Position numbers and translations under genes: made by a program
Notes under the pieces: model-generated
What the model saw: only the letters and a program-made list of their open reading frames with translations
What the model was told of the DNA's origin: nothing
Databases searched by the model: none
Part shown: positions 35,999 to 45,655 of the stretch, piece after piece
How the letters are laid out: every line of letters starts with the position of its first letter
How positions within the stretch are numbered: position 1 is the first letter of the stretch
Source: Streptomyces halstedii
GTDB taxonomy: Bacteria; Actinomycetota; Actinomycetes; Streptomycetales; Streptomycetaceae
Length of the DNA: 64,000 nt
Direction: 5' to 3'
Assembly: GCA_000720535.1 (NCBI GenBank)
Contig: JOAZ01000014.1
Coordinates: forward strand, 124,001 to 188,000

Positions 35999-36025
35999 GG
36001 AACCTCAAATCGAGCTCTGAACGTC
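35999..36025 (+). promoter_or_regulatory. Candidate ECF-sigma promoter of the DUF692 operon
   Basis: GGAACC at 35999-36004 and CGTC at 36022-36025 are separated by 17 bp, close to the AAC/CGTC pattern of envelope-stress ECF sigma factors such as Streptomyces sigma-E. The implied leader is about 75 bases, ending in the GGAGGGGA ribosome site before ATG 36109. The match is short, so it could be chance in this GC-rich DNA. Confidence 0.35.
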
Positions 36026-36108
36026 CCTCTTCCCGGATTCGACGGCGCCCGGCGGGGCCATCACCCTCCCACGGGACGGGGACCCGTACGGGACGGGGAG
36101 GGGACATC

Positions 36109-37491
36109 ATGAAGCTGGGAATCGGCATCGGCTGGCGGCCCGAGATCGCGGACGCCGTCGAGGCACTGCCGGGTGTCGACTGGGTCGAGGCCGTGGCCGA
36201 GAACATCTGCGCCGACCATCTCCCCGAACCGCTCGCACGGCTCCGGGAGCGTGGGGTCACCGTCGTCCCGCACGGAGTCTCGCTGGGCCTGGGCGGGGCC
36301 GGCCGGCCCGGAGCGGACCGCCTCGCGGACCTGGCGGCACGGGCCGCCCTGCTGGACGCGCCGCTGGTGACGGAGCACATCGCGTTCGTACGGGCCGGGG
36401 GGCCGCTCACCGCGTCACCCGGGCTGGAGGCGGGCCATCTGCTGCCCGTGCCGCGCACCTGGGACGCGCTGGACGTGCTGTGCGAGAACGTACGCGTCGC
36501 CCAGGACTCGCTGCCCGTGCCGCTCGCCCTGGAGAACATCGCCGCGCTGATCGCCTGGCCGGACGAGGAGCTGACCGAGGGCCAGTTCCTCGCGGAACTG
36601 GTCGAACGCACCGGCGTACGCCTGCTGATCGACGTGGCCAACCTGCACACCAACCACGTCAACCGGGGCGAGGACCCCGCGACCGCGCTCGACGAACTGC
36701 CGGTGGAGGCCATCGCGTACGTCCATGTGGCGGGCGGGGTCGAGAAGGACGGCGTGTGGCACGACACACACGCCCACCCGGTGACGCGGCCCGTCCTGGA
36801 CGTGCTGACCGAGCTCCGGGCGCGGGTGGATCCCCCGGGTGTGCTGCTGGAACGCGACGACGCCTTCCCGCCCGCCGAGGAGCTGGCGGGCGAACTGACC
36901 GCGATCCGCGAGACCCTGGCGGCCGCCGCCCCGCCCGCCGCGTCGCGCTCCGCGCGGCCCGGCACGCGGCCCGGCACGCGGTCCGGGGAGCAGACCCCCG
37001 GGACGCGACCCGCTCCCGCGCCCGGGGCCCGGGAGCGGGTCGCGGTGGCGCAGACCGCGGTGCTCTCCTCGCTGGTGGCGGGCACCCCCGTGCCCGAGGG
37101 CTTCGACCACCGGCGGATGGCGGTGCAGAGCCGCGCCCTGGCCGCCAAACGGGCCGACGTCGTCGCCAAGGTCGCCCCGGAACTGCCGCTGATCCTCGGC
37201 GACGGCTACCGGCTGGCGTACCTCGGGTACGCCAGGACCCGCCCGCTGTCCGGCGGTTACCGCCGCGACGCGCTGGACTTCGCGGAGCACCTCCTCATCG
37301 CGGGGCTCCCGGCCGACGACGACGCCCGCCGTGGGCTGACCCGGTGGTGGCAGGACCGGGCGGCCCCCGGACCACCGCGCCGCGGGGCCCGTCTGGTCCG
37401 GGCGGCGCGTGACATGCGGGTCGTCCGGGCGGCGCGTACCGCCCTGTCGCGAACTCTGCCGGGAACCCGGTCGGGACGGGGGACCCGGTGA
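36109..37491 (+). CDS. DUF692 (MNIO) enzyme fused to a DUF2063-like partner domain
   Basis: 460 residues. Residues 1-272 are a DUF692 TIM barrel, the family now called multinuclear non-heme iron-dependent oxidative enzymes, which modify cysteines in peptides. Expected metal or active-site positions are present: His55, Glu89-His90, Glu142-Asn143, Asp175, Asn178, His180, His206, Asp219, His221, Glu248. A PGTR-rich linker (283-305) leads to a helical domain (308-378) whose [13 protein letters not shown] and [18 protein letters not shown] resemble the DUF2063 partner proteins of MNIO operons, followed by a basic tail. It overlaps the TIGR04222 gene by 4 bp, so that protein is the obvious partner or substrate. 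Function inferred, not known. Confidence 0.85.
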   Translation: MKLGIGIGWRPEIADAVEALPGVDWVEAVAENICADHLPEPLARLRERGVTVVPHGVSLGLGGAGRPGADRLADLAARAALLDAPLVTEHIAFVRAGGPLTASPGLEAGHLLPVPRTWDALDVLCENVRVAQDSLPVPLALENIAALIAWPDEELTEGQFLAELVERTGVRLLIDVANLHTNHVNRGEDPATALDELPVEAIAYVHVAGGVEKDGVWHDTHAHPVTRPVLDVLTELRARVDPPGVLLERDDAFPPAEELAGELTAIRETLAAAAPPAASRSARPGTRPGTRSGEQTPGTRPAPAPGARERVAVAQTAVLSSLVAGTPVPEGFDHRRMAVQSRALAAKRADVVAKVAPELPLILGDGYRLAYLGYARTRPLSGGYRRDALDFAEHLLIAGLPADDDARRGLTRWWQDRAAPGPPRRGARLVRAARDMRVVRAARTALSRTLPGTRSGRGTR

Positions 37492-38507
37492 ACGCCCTCG
37501 CGCTCGTGTGCACCCTCGCCGTGGTGGTCTCCTGCGTCCTGCTGCTCGTCCTGCCCCCGGCATCGGGCCGCAGCAGGGGCGGCGGGGCAGGCGAACGGGT
37601 GCACGACCTCTCGGAGGCGGCCTTCCTGGGCGGTGGTCCGGCCAGGACGGTCGACACCGCGCTCACCGCCCTCTACGCGGACGGCCGCCTGGTGGTCGGC
37701 GGCCCCGGCATCGTCGCCGTACGCCGGGCGGCGGCCCGTGACGTGGTGGAGCGTGCCGTGCTCCAGGAGGCGGCCGCCGCGCCGAGCGGCGCCCTGCGCC
37801 CCCTGCGGGAGGCCGCGATGCGGCACCCGGCGGTGCAGGAGATCGGGGACGGACTGGCCGCCCGAGGGCTGCTGGCCCCACCGGGCGGCAACCGCGCGCG
37901 CCGCCGGTGGGCGCTCACCCAGGGCGTCGGGTGTGTCGTGGGCTTCCCCGTGAGCATCGGCCTGACCGTGGCTCAGTACGCCCTGCACGAGGGGTACGAC
38001 GACGTGCCGTTCCCGTTCGTGGTCAAGGTGCTGCCCGCGCTCGTCCTGGGCGCCGTCGTCGGTCTGGTCGTCGCGGCGTCCGCCAGGGCACGGCTCACCC
38101 GGGCGGGACGCCGGGCCGCCGACGCCTACCGGGCCGCCCACGCCCAGGTCGCCCACCCGGCCCACCTCGTGGCCACCCGGGGACTCGCCGCACTGCCCTA
38201 CCCCGAACTCCGGGAGCAGTTGCTGACCGCCGCCCGGCACAACTCCCCCGGCCGCACCGGCGGGATGGTCACGTCGGCGGGCGTGGGGGCGGGGGCGTAC
38301 GCCGGTCACAGCGGGCCGCAGCCGGTGTGGTGCGCGGGGGCCGCTCCCGGCGGCGGGAGCTGCGGCGGCAGCGGTGACGCGGGATCCGGGTCCTCGTGCG
38401 GTTCGGGCGGCGGGGACGGCGGAGGGCCGAGCTGCGGCGGGGGCTCAAGCTGCGGGGGCGGATCGAGCTGCGGCGGTGGGGGCGGGGGCTGCGGCAGCAG
38501 CTCGTGA
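37488..38507 (+). CDS. TIGR04222 membrane protein with seven-cysteine Gly/Ser tail
   Basis: 339 residues, started by a GTGA overlap with the DUF692 gene. Helix 1 (3-22) is followed by the soluble TIGR04222 domain (about 38-140, with [19 protein letters not shown]), helices 2 and 3 (about 142-163 and 176-197), a helical segment and a low-complexity tail (282-339). The tail holds Cys282, 292, 304, 316, 322, 328 and 335, each followed by Gly or Ala, in an otherwise Gly/Ser background. Positive residues follow helix 1 and helix 3, so domain and tail should face the cytoplasm, where the MNIO enzyme is. I infer that the tail is its substrate or a metal-binding element. Confidence 0.82.
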   Translation: MNALALVCTLAVVVSCVLLLVLPPASGRSRGGGAGERVHDLSEAAFLGGGPARTVDTALTALYADGRLVVGGPGIVAVRRAAARDVVERAVLQEAAAAPSGALRPLREAAMRHPAVQEIGDGLAARGLLAPPGGNRARRRWALTQGVGCVVGFPVSIGLTVAQYALHEGYDDVPFPFVVKVLPALVLGAVVGLVVAASARARLTRAGRRAADAYRAAHAQVAHPAHLVATRGLAALPYPELREQLLTAARHNSPGRTGGMVTSAGVGAGAYAGHSGPQPVWCAGAAPGGGSCGGSGDAGSGSSCGSGGGDGGGPSCGGGSSCGGGSSCGGGGGGCGSSS

Positions 38508-38607
38508 CGGCGGGATTTCAGCCATCCACGACCACGTGTGACCCTTTTCTGTCCGGATCGTGAACAGACCATGGCGCACGCGTGCCCCTCTCGCATAGAA
38601 ATCCGCC

Positions 38608-39429
38608 ATGCTCTGGGTCTTGTTCCTCCTGGTCGCATGGGGCGCGGCGGCCGTCTCCTGCGTTCGGCTCTGCCTCGTCACCGCGGGCGCCGCGCTGCGA
38701 TCGTCCGACGCCCCGGGTGCCCCCGGTGCTCCCGGCACCCCGCTGCCCCGCGATCTCAGCCTGTACGAGACGGCGTTCCTGGCCGGCGGACCGCACCGGG
38801 TGGCGGATCTGGCGCTGGTCTCGATGCATCTGCGGCGCCGGCTGCTGCTCGCCCACACGGGCTGGGCGACGGTCGTCGATCCGGTGGGCCGCGACGAGGT
38901 GGAGCGCACCGTGATCCGGGCGATCGGCCCGGAGGGGCAGTCCCGGATAGCGCCGATACGGGCGGCCGCTGCCGCCGCAGACACCGTGCGCGGGCTCGCG
39001 GACCGTCTGGTGGCCGCCGGACTGGCCGTACCGCACGGCACGCGGACCACCCTGGAGTCGGCCACCCGGGGAGTACGGGGCGCCGCGGTGCTGGTGGTGG
39101 TGCTGGCCGCGGTGACCGCGCTGATGCCCGGTCAGGACACGGGCGACGCGGGCCCGGTTGCCGCGTGGTTCGGGCTGCCGCTGGTACTGACCCTGGGGTG
39201 CCTGGCCATCGCCCACGCGGAGAGCAGGCCGTACAGCCCGTGGGCCTCGCCGCCCGGCCAGCGGTGGCTGGACTCGCTGCCCGCCCCGGCGCACGGCGCG
39301 GACCGCGAGATGCTGGCGGCGGTGGCCGTACGGGGGGTGGCGGCGGTGCGGGACCCGCGGCTCCGGGCGGCGCTGCTCGGCGGCCGTCCCGCGCGTCTGC
39401 CCGGCCGGTCACCGGGCGTGGAGAGCTGA
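38608..39429 (+). CDS. TIGR04222 paralogue without the cysteine tail
   Basis: 273 residues from ATG 38608; the box TAGAAA ends 6 bp upstream and there is no ribosome site. Same plan as the preceding protein: helix 1 (1-20), soluble domain with SLYETAFLAGGPHRVADLALVSM (about 50-150), two more helices (about 152-170 and 180-200), then a short C-terminal helical region ending in basic residues. It lacks the Gly/Cys tail. It lies 100 bp downstream on the same strand and probably belongs to the same functional unit, possibly as a partner of the tailed protein. Confidence 0.78.
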   Translation: MLWVLFLLVAWGAAAVSCVRLCLVTAGAALRSSDAPGAPGAPGTPLPRDLSLYETAFLAGGPHRVADLALVSMHLRRRLLLAHTGWATVVDPVGRDEVERTVIRAIGPEGQSRIAPIRAAAAAADTVRGLADRLVAAGLAVPHGTRTTLESATRGVRGAAVLVVVLAAVTALMPGQDTGDAGPVAAWFGLPLVLTLGCLAIAHAESRPYSPWASPPGQRWLDSLPAPAHGADREMLAAVAVRGVAAVRDPRLRAALLGGRPARLPGRSPGVES

Positions 39430-39742
39430 GACCCGCGACGCGCACCGGAGACGACGTGCGCTCCGGGCGGGTGCCGGAGAAAAAAGGGTGCCCCGAAAGA
39501 CACCCGGAAGGCACCGGGAGGCACCCAGGACGTATGCGTCCCGGGACACATCGGCCCCGCCCGGCACGAGGCGGCGACCCGCGGGGAGGAATGGCTGACT
39601 CCCCCACGGGCCACCGCACTACGCCGGTCAGGGCCGATGTGCTCCCGGAACCGGACCCGGTGTCGCTGGAACGACGGGCGGCGTCACACGCGCCGTTGCC
39701 CGCCAACTGATCTTCCGGGTCGGGGTGGCCGGGAAACGCTGG
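39430..39742. other. Gene-free 313-bp gap between convergent genes
   Basis: No convincing gene. A 39-codon frame (39591-39710) lacks a well-spaced ribosome site. The gap holds a rare T-tract terminator for the opposite strand and several GGTGCC/GGCACC words (39471-39525) that can pair in alternative hairpins. Confidence 0.5.
39480..39505 (-). terminator. Intrinsic terminator with T-tract, downstream of hemQ
   Basis: On the minus strand a GGGTG...CACCC hairpin (39505 to 39486) is followed by six T (39485-39480). It is about 240 bp past the hemQ stop. A T-tract is unusual among the terminators of this window, which are otherwise plain GC stems. Confidence 0.6.
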
Positions 39743-40456
39743 CTATGCGAGCCCCGCCACCAGGTCTGCGATCGCCTTCCGGCGGCCGGTGTAGAACGGG
39801 ACCTCCTCGCGGACGTGCATCCGCGCCTCGGAGCCCCGCAGGTGACGCATCAGGTCGACGATGCGGTACAGCTCGTCCGCCTCGAAGGCCAGGACCCACT
39901 CGTAGTCGCCGAGCGAGAAGGAGGGGACGGTGTTGGCGCGCACGTCCGGGAAGCCGCGGGCCATCTTGCCGTGGTCCGCGAGCATACGGCGGCGGTCCTC
40001 GTCCGGCAGCAGGTACCAGTCGTAGCTGCGCACGAAGGGGTACACGCTGACGTAGGCGCGCGGCTCCTCGTCGGCGAGGAAGGCCGGCACGTGCGACTTG
40101 TTGAACTCGGCCGGGCGGTGCAGGGCCATGTTCGACCAGACCGGCTCCAGCGCGCGGCCGAGCGAGGTGCGCCGGAAGAGGTTGTAGGCCTCCTGGAGCG
40201 CGTCGGAGGTCTCGGCGTGCCACCAGATCATCAGATCGGCGTCGGCCCGCAGACCGGAGACGTCGTAGGTGCCGCGGACGGTGACGTCCTTGGAGGCGAG
40301 CTGGTCGAACAGCTCCTGGACCTCGTCGGCGTAACCGGCGCGGTCGGCGGGAAGCACATCTCGCAGCTTGAAGACGGACCACAGCGTGTAGCGGATGACC
40401 TCGTTGAGGTCCTTGGCCTTCTTGCCTGCGTTCGGAAGCTTTTCTGGCGCACTCAT
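39743..40456 (-). CDS. hemQ: Coproheme decarboxylase (HemQ/ChdC)
   Basis: 237 residues, the chlorite-dismutase-like size and fold. It converts coproheme to heme b with hydrogen peroxide, the last step of the coproporphyrin-dependent pathway of Gram-positives. Conserved features are [38 protein letters not shown] with the reactive tyrosine ([10 protein letters not shown]), the proximal heme ligand His162 in [14 protein letters not shown], and [16 protein letters not shown]. It starts 4 bp after the cgoX stop, so the two form an operon. Confidence 0.96.
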   Translation of the reverse strand: MSAPEKLPNAGKKAKDLNEVIRYTLWSVFKLRDVLPADRAGYADEVQELFDQLASKDVTVRGTYDVSGLRADADLMIWWHAETSDALQEAYNLFRRTSLGRALEPVWSNMALHRPAEFNKSHVPAFLADEEPRAYVSVYPFVRSYDWYLLPDEDRRRMLADHGKMARGFPDVRANTVPSFSLGDYEWVLAFEADELYRIVDLMRHLRGSEARMHVREEVPFYTGRRKAIADLVAGLA

Positions 40457-40460
40457 ACGG

Positions 40461-41924
40461 CTATTGTCCCGCCTCGCTCCCGGCGCCCTGAACCCGGGTC
40501 GGCGTGGCGGTGATCTCCTCCGCGATCTCGTCCGCCGCCCGCCGGGCGCTCGCCACGCAGGCGGGGATGCCCACCCCGTCGTAGACCGCCCCGCACACCC
40601 GCAGCGCGGGGAGCTTCGCCACCTCCTCGCGGATCCGGGCGACCCGGCCCAGGTGGCCGACGGGGTACTGGGGCAGGCCGCCGATCCACCGGGTGACCAC
40701 GGTGTCCACGGGCCGGGCCGTCAGCCCCGTCGCCTCGGCGAGGTCCCTCAGCGACACCGCGACGAGCTCGGAGTCCTCGCGGTGCAGGTGGTCCTCCTCG
40801 CCGTAGCGGCCGACCGAGGTACGCATCACGAAGAGGTCGGGGGCCGCGTCCGCGACCCACCGCCACTTGTGGCTGGAGAAGGTGGCGGCCTTGATGGCGC
40901 GTCCGTCGACGGGCGGTACGAGGAAGCCGGAGCGGCCCCGCAGCGCCTCGGTCCCCTCGACGTCGGAGCGCCGGAAGGCCAGGGTGACCAAGGCCATCGA
41001 GGCGTACTCCACGGCGGCCAGCTCGACGGAGGCCGCCGGGCACTCGGCGGCGAGCAGCGTGGACGCGGACCAGGCCGGCGCGGCCATCACCACACCGTCG
41101 GCGGCGATCACCCCGGTCTCGGTGCGCACGTCCCAGCCCTGGCCGGTCCGGGTCAGACCGAGGACGGGGGTGGCGGTACGGATCCGCGCCCCGCCCGCCC
41201 GCACGGTGTCGGCCACGGCGTCCGGCAGGGTGCCGACGCCGCCGGCGATGCCCTGGAACACCGGGCCGGTCAGCTGCCGGGCGGCGGCCCTCTCCTGGAC
41301 GCGGAGGACGCCGTCGAGCAGCGAGCCGCCCTCCTTCACCACCTCGAAGAGCTGCGGCACGGCGGCCCGCATCGAGATCCGGTAGGCGTCGCCCGCGTAC
41401 ACCCCGCCGAGCAGCGGCTCCACGAGCCGGTCGACGACCTCGCGGCCGAGCCGGTCCGCGACGTAGGCGCCGACCGCGACGTCGTCGCCGACGGCGGTCG
41501 GGGTGAGGTCGCGCTCCTCGGCGATCCGGGCCAGCCCCTCGGCGGAGAGGAGCTCGCCGAGTGCCGCCGGATCGCCGGGGACGCCCATGACGTGGCCCTT
41601 GGGCATGGGGCGCAGGGCGTCCCGGGTCCAGACCGAGGCGGTGGCGGTGGCGGGCGGCTGGAGCCGGTCGCCGAGACCGGCGGCGGTGGCCAGCTCCACC
41701 GCCTCGGGCCGGCGGGCGAGCATCGACTCGGCCCCGAGGTCCACCCGCGCCCCGGCGACCTCACCGGTCATCAGCTTGCCGCCGAGCCGCTCGGTCGCCT
41801 CCAGGACGGTGACCCGCAGCCCGGTGGCGAGCAGCCGGTGGGCGGCGGCGAGTCCGGCGATGCCGCCGCCGATGACGACGACATGACCCAGGGGCGAGGT
41901 GTCGTGCTGAAGAGAACGCTGCAT
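40461..41924 (-). CDS. cgoX: Coproporphyrinogen III / protoporphyrinogen oxidase (HemY-type)
   Basis: 487 residues. FAD-dependent oxidase of the HemY class: N-terminal dinucleotide-binding [19 protein letters not shown] and [11 protein letters not shown] (about 12-50), substrate domain in the middle, and a C-terminal FAD segment with [25 protein letters not shown]. In actinobacteria this enzyme oxidises coproporphyrinogen III to coproporphyrin III, then ferrochelatase and HemQ act. Co-transcribed with hemQ; hemE lies 2.7 kb away on the same strand, with two rightward genes between. Confidence 0.95.
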   Translation of the reverse strand: MQRSLQHDTSPLGHVVVIGGGIAGLAAAHRLLATGLRVTVLEATERLGGKLMTGEVAGARVDLGAESMLARRPEAVELATAAGLGDRLQPPATATASVWTRDALRPMPKGHVMGVPGDPAALGELLSAEGLARIAEERDLTPTAVGDDVAVGAYVADRLGREVVDRLVEPLLGGVYAGDAYRISMRAAVPQLFEVVKEGGSLLDGVLRVQERAAARQLTGPVFQGIAGGVGTLPDAVADTVRAGGARIRTATPVLGLTRTGQGWDVRTETGVIAADGVVMAAPAWSASTLLAAECPAASVELAAVEYASMALVTLAFRRSDVEGTEALRGRSGFLVPPVDGRAIKAATFSSHKWRWVADAAPDLFVMRTSVGRYGEEDHLHREDSELVAVSLRDLAEATGLTARPVDTVVTRWIGGLPQYPVGHLGRVARIREEVAKLPALRVCGAVYDGVGIPACVASARRAADEIAEEITATPTRVQGAGSEAGQ

Positions 41925-42052
41925 GGGTCCACTCTCTCAAACCCGGAACGAGTCCCGAACGTGACCGCTTCGACACCGCGTTCCGGCAACCCGCGCACGG
42001 GCCCCGTACGTCGAACGGGCAGCATCGGCAAACGGCCCTGGGGGGACACGAC

Positions 42053-43024
42053 ATGACCGTCGGACACCACACGCGCGGCAGACCACCCGCCCGCTCCGCG
42101 GGACGCCTTCCGCGCGCCGTCCTGGCCGCGGGACTGCTGGCCGTCCTGCTCGGTACCGGAGCCTGCGGGGCCGGGGACTCCGCCGTCGACCGGGGGACGG
42201 CGGCCTCGGACGACAAGGCGGTGGCGTCCGGCGCCGAGAGGGACGGCCCGGCCGCCGCCCGGCCCGCCGCCGGGGCCACCTCCGAGGCGGCGCCGGACAC
42301 CGCGGCCGCCGTCCACGTCATCCGTACGGCCACGCTCGACGTCGAGGTCACGAGCGTGCCCAAGGCGGTCGCGGCGGCACGGGCGACGGCGGAGGGCGCC
42401 GGCGGGCTGGTCTCGGAGGAGACCACGGAGCGCCTGGACGGCACCCACGAGACGTCGCACCTGGTGCTGCGCGTGCCCCAGGAGCGGTACGAGGGCGTGC
42501 TGGACGAGCTGGCGGGGTCGGGCAAGCTCCTGACGCGCACGTCGGCCGCCAAGGACGTCACGGGGCAGGTCGTCGACGTCGAGAGCCGGATCGCCACCCA
42601 GCGTGCGAGCGTGGCCCGGGTCCGCGAGCTGATGGACAAGGCCGGGAGGCTGTCCGACGTGGTGGCCCTCGAAGGCGAGTTGAGCAGCCGTCAGGCCGAC
42701 CTGGAGTCGCTGCTGGCCCAGCAGGCCTCCCTGAAGGACCGCACCTCGCTGGCGACGATCACCCTGGAGCTCAGCGAGCCGTACGCGGACGGCGCGGACC
42801 CCGGCGACGAGGACACCGGGTTCCTGGACGCGCTGGGCGGCGGCTGGGACGCCTTCGTGACGACGCTGCGGTGGATCACGGTGGCGATCGGGGCGACGGC
42901 GCCGTTCCTGGCCGCCGTGGCCGTCCTGCTCGTGCTGGGCCGGCTGCTGCGCCGCCGGCCGCCGCGCCGCCGTACGCAGGACCGGCCTCCGGCACCCGGG
43001 GCACAGGCGCCGCCCGCGCCGTGA
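42053..43024 (+). CDS. DUF4349 lipoprotein
   Basis: 323 residues. The lipoprotein signal has lipobox GTGAC (Cys about 38), then an Ala/Ser-rich linker, a DUF4349 domain (about 80-240) that begins IRTATLDVEV and includes a coiled-coil hairpin (VESRIATQRASVARVRELMDKAG...ALEGELSSRQADLESLLAQQASLKDRT), one C-terminal membrane helix (about 280-303) and a basic tail. It would thus be attached to the outer face by lipid and span the membrane once. Function unknown. It is divergent from cgoX and 45 bp upstream of the flavoprotein gene. Confidence 0.87.
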   Translation: MTVGHHTRGRPPARSAGRLPRAVLAAGLLAVLLGTGACGAGDSAVDRGTAASDDKAVASGAERDGPAAARPAAGATSEAAPDTAAAVHVIRTATLDVEVTSVPKAVAAARATAEGAGGLVSEETTERLDGTHETSHLVLRVPQERYEGVLDELAGSGKLLTRTSAAKDVTGQVVDVESRIATQRASVARVRELMDKAGRLSDVVALEGELSSRQADLESLLAQQASLKDRTSLATITLELSEPYADGADPGDEDTGFLDALGGGWDAFVTTLRWITVAIGATAPFLAAVAVLLVLGRLLRRRPPRRRTQDRPPAPGAQAPPAP

Positions 43025-43069
43025 GCGCCGTAGCGTGGGCTCCCTGGTCCATCGACGAAGGGAGCCGGC

Positions 43070-44452
43070 ATGGCGGCGGAGCGACTGGTGGTCATCGGGG
43101 GCGACGCGGCGGGGATGTCCGCCGCGTCGCAGGCCCGCAGGCTCAAGGGGCCCGGCGAGCTGGACATCGTCGCCTTCGAGCGCGGCCGCTTCACCTCGTA
43201 CTCGGCCTGCGGTGTCCCCTACTGGGTCGGCGGGGACGTCGAGGGTCCGGACGCCCTGATCGCCCGTACCCCCGAGGAGCACCGGGAGCGGTCCATCGAT
43301 CTGCGCATGCGCACCGAGGTGACCGGGATCGACGTCGCCGGGCAGCGGGTGCGGGCCCTGGACCGCGACAGCGGTGAGGCGTACTGGACGGACTTCGACA
43401 AGCTGGTGATCGCGACGGGGGCCCGCCCCGTCCGCCCGGAGCTGCCGGGGATCGACGCCGCAGGGGTGCACGGGGTGCAGACCCTGGACGACGGTCAGGC
43501 GCTCCTGGAGACGCTGGAGCGCACCACGGGGCGGCGCGCGGTCGTGGTCGGCGCGGGCTACATCGGCGTCGAGATGGCCGAGGCGATGCTCAGGCGCGGG
43601 TACGAGGTGACGGTGGTCAACCGAGGCGCGCAGCCCATGGCCACCCTCGACCCCGACATGGGGCGTCTGGTCCACGAGGCGATGGACGGTATGGGCATCA
43701 CCACGGTGAACGGGGCCTCGGTCACACGGATCCTCACCGGCCCGGACGGCCGGGTGTCGGCGGTCGCCACCGCCGACGCGACCTATCCGGCGGACGTCGT
43801 GGTGCTGGGCATCGGGGTCGAGCCGGAGACCGGCCTGGCCCGCGCGGCCGGTCTGCCGACCGGTCCGTCCGGCGGGCTGCTGACCGATCTGTCGATGCGG
43901 GTGCGCGGCCACCACAACATCTGGGCGGGCGGCGACTGCGTGGAGGTCCTGGACCTGGTGGCGGGCCGCACCCGGCACATCGCCCTGGGCACCCACGCCA
44001 ACAAGCACGGCCAGGTCATCGGCGCGAACGCCGGCGGCGGCTACGGGACGTTCCCGGGGGTCGTGGGGACGGCGGTGAGCAAGGTCTGCGACCTGGAGAT
44101 CGGCCGCACCGGGCTGCGCGAGAAGGACGCGGCGGCGGTGGGCCTGCGGTACGTCACGGCGACGATCGAGTCGACCGGGCGGGCCGGCTACTACCCGGGG
44201 GCCCGGCCCATGACCGTGAAGATGATCGCCGAGTACCGCACGGGGCGGCTGCTCGGCGTGCAGATCGTGGGCCGTGAGGGCGCGGCCAAGCGTGTGGACG
44301 TGGCGGCCGTGGCGCTGACCGCCGGGATGACGGTGGAGGCGATGACGGCGCTGGACCTCGGGTACGCCCCGCCGTTCTCCCCGGTCTGGGATCCGGTGCT
44401 GGTGGCGGCGCGCAAGGCCGTCACGGAGGTACGGAAGGCCGGAAGCGCCTGA
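43070..44452 (+). CDS. CoA-disulfide reductase-like FAD-dependent oxidoreductase
   Basis: 460 residues from ATG 43070, behind GAAGGGAG. Two dinucleotide-binding motifs: VVIGGDAAGMSAASQ for FAD and VVVGAGYIGVEMAEA for NAD(P)H, plus IWAGGDC. Cys47 in FTSYSACGVPYWVGG is the single redox cysteine typical of NADH peroxidase/NADH oxidase/CoA-disulfide reductase enzymes, and YAPPFSPVWDPV near the C-terminus is the dimer tail of this group. Its electron acceptor cannot be decided from sequence. The next gene, hemE, is convergent. Confidence 0.9.
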   Translation: MAAERLVVIGGDAAGMSAASQARRLKGPGELDIVAFERGRFTSYSACGVPYWVGGDVEGPDALIARTPEEHRERSIDLRMRTEVTGIDVAGQRVRALDRDSGEAYWTDFDKLVIATGARPVRPELPGIDAAGVHGVQTLDDGQALLETLERTTGRRAVVVGAGYIGVEMAEAMLRRGYEVTVVNRGAQPMATLDPDMGRLVHEAMDGMGITTVNGASVTRILTGPDGRVSAVATADATYPADVVVLGIGVEPETGLARAAGLPTGPSGGLLTDLSMRVRGHHNIWAGGDCVEVLDLVAGRTRHIALGTHANKHGQVIGANAGGGYGTFPGVVGTAVSKVCDLEIGRTGLREKDAAAVGLRYVTATIESTGRAGYYPGARPMTVKMIAEYRTGRLLGVQIVGREGAAKRVDVAAVALTAGMTVEAMTALDLGYAPPFSPVWDPVLVAARKAVTEVRKAGSA

Positions 44453-44531
44453 TCGGACGGCGATTTCCGGCCGAATTCCGGAGCCGCCTGGCCGCCCGGC
44501 ACGGAAGGCCAGGAGGCCCCGGGGCGCCGGG

Positions 44532-44579
44532 CGCCGGTGGCACCGCGTCCCGTGGCCCCGGGACGCGGTGTCACCGGCG
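44532..44579. terminator. Bidirectional 21-bp hairpin between flavoprotein gene and hemE
   Basis: Arms 44532-44552 and 44559-44579 pair with one mismatch across a 6-base loop. The stem sits just before the hemE stop (44585) and 80 bp after the flavoprotein stop, serving both convergent genes. Confidence 0.8.
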
Positions 44580-44584
44580 TGCGC

Positions 44585-45655
44585 TCAGCGCGCCGTCCGC
44601 TCGTGGACGTACTCCACCAGGCGCGTCAGGGCGTCGGCGTCGGTCGTCGGCATGACGCCGTGCCCGAGGTTGAAGATGTGCCCCTCCAGACCGGCGGCGG
44701 CGTCGAGCACCTCCCGGGTCTTCGCCTCCACCGTCGCGGTCGGCGCGAAGAGCACCGCCGGGTCGAGGTTGCCCTGGAGCGCCTTGCCGGGGCCGACCCG
44801 GCGCGCGCCCTCGTCCATGGGGACGCGCCAGTCCACCCCGACGACGTCCGCTCCGGCCTCGCCCATGAGCCCCAGCAGTTCGCCGGTGCCGACGCCGAAG
44901 TGGATGCGCGGGACGCCGTACCCGGCGACCGCGTCGAACACCTTGGCGGAGGCGGGCAGGACGGAGCGCCGGTAGTCGGCGGGGGCCAGGGCGCCCACCC
45001 AGGAGTCGAAGAGCTGGACCGCCGAGGCGCCGGCCTCGATCTGGACCCTGAGGAACGCCGAGGTGATCTCCGCGAGGCGGTCGAGCAGGTCGGCCCAGAG
45101 CTCGGGGTCGCCGTACATCATGGCCTTGGTGCGCTCGTGGTTGCGGGACGGGCCGCCCTCCACGAGGTAGCTGGCCAGGGTGAACGGCGCCCCCGCGAAA
45201 CCGATGAGCGGTGTGGCGCCCAGCTCGGCGGTGAGCATGCCGATCGCCTCGGTGACGTAGGAGACGTCCTCGGGCGTGAGGTCGCGCAGCCGGGCCAGGT
45301 CGGCACGGGTGCGGACGGGCTCGGCGATCACCGGGCCGATGCCGGGCTTGATGTCCAGGTCGATGCCGATGGCCTTGAGCGGTACGACGATGTCGCTGAA
45401 GTAGATCGCGGCGTCGACCTTGTGCCGGCGCACCGGCTGGAGCGTGATCTCGGTGACCAGCTCCGGCATCATGCAGGAGTCGAGCATCGCGATGCCCTCG
45501 CGGACCTTCAGGTACTCGGGCAGCGAGCGCCCGGCCTGGCGCATGAACCACACCGGGGTGTGCGGCACGGGTTCGCGCCTGCACGCCTTGAGGAAGGCCG
45601 ACTCATGGGTGGCGGATGTCGTCTGCAGCCCCGAGGGGCCGTGGTTGGCACTCAC
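44585..45655 (-). CDS. hemE: Uroporphyrinogen decarboxylase
   Basis: 356 residues from GTG 45655; the frame stays open far upstream over the opposite DUF3000 gene, but the family length and start of homology fit 45655. Converts uroporphyrinogen III to coproporphyrinogen III. Signatures: [15 protein letters not shown] near residue 33, the catalytic aspartate in [41 protein letters not shown] and the C-terminal [11 protein letters not shown]. Together with cgoX and hemQ nearby this gives the late coproporphyrin route. It is divergent from the DUF3000 gene with a 90-bp gap. Confidence 0.96.
   Translation of the reverse strand: MSANHGPSGLQTTSATHESAFLKACRREPVPHTPVWFMRQAGRSLPEYLKVREGIAMLDSCMMPELVTEITLQPVRRHKVDAAIYFSDIVVPLKAIGIDLDIKPGIGPVIAEPVRTRADLARLRDLTPEDVSYVTEAIGMLTAELGATPLIGFAGAPFTLASYLVEGGPSRNHERTKAMMYGDPELWADLLDRLAEITSAFLRVQIEAGASAVQLFDSWVGALAPADYRRSVLPASAKVFDAVAGYGVPRIHFGVGTGELLGLMGEAGADVVGVDWRVPMDEGARRVGPGKALQGNLDPAVLFAPTATVEAKTREVLDAAAGLEGHIFNLGHGVMPTTDADALTRLVEYVHERTAR

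Noticed and set aside
36071-36099. ACGGGACGGGGA direct repeat before the DUF692 start
   Set aside because: Short G-rich repeat overlapping the ribosome site; common by chance in such DNA and not clearly an operator.
38551-38566. TGAACA box as -35 of the tail-less TIGR04222 gene
   Set aside because: The distance to the TAGAAA box is about 29 bp, too long for a normal promoter.
39591-39710. 39-codon frame after the second TIGR04222 gene
   Set aside because: GGAGGA abuts its ATG too closely, codon bias is weak and the peptide has no feature resembling a precursor peptide (no cysteine, no core).
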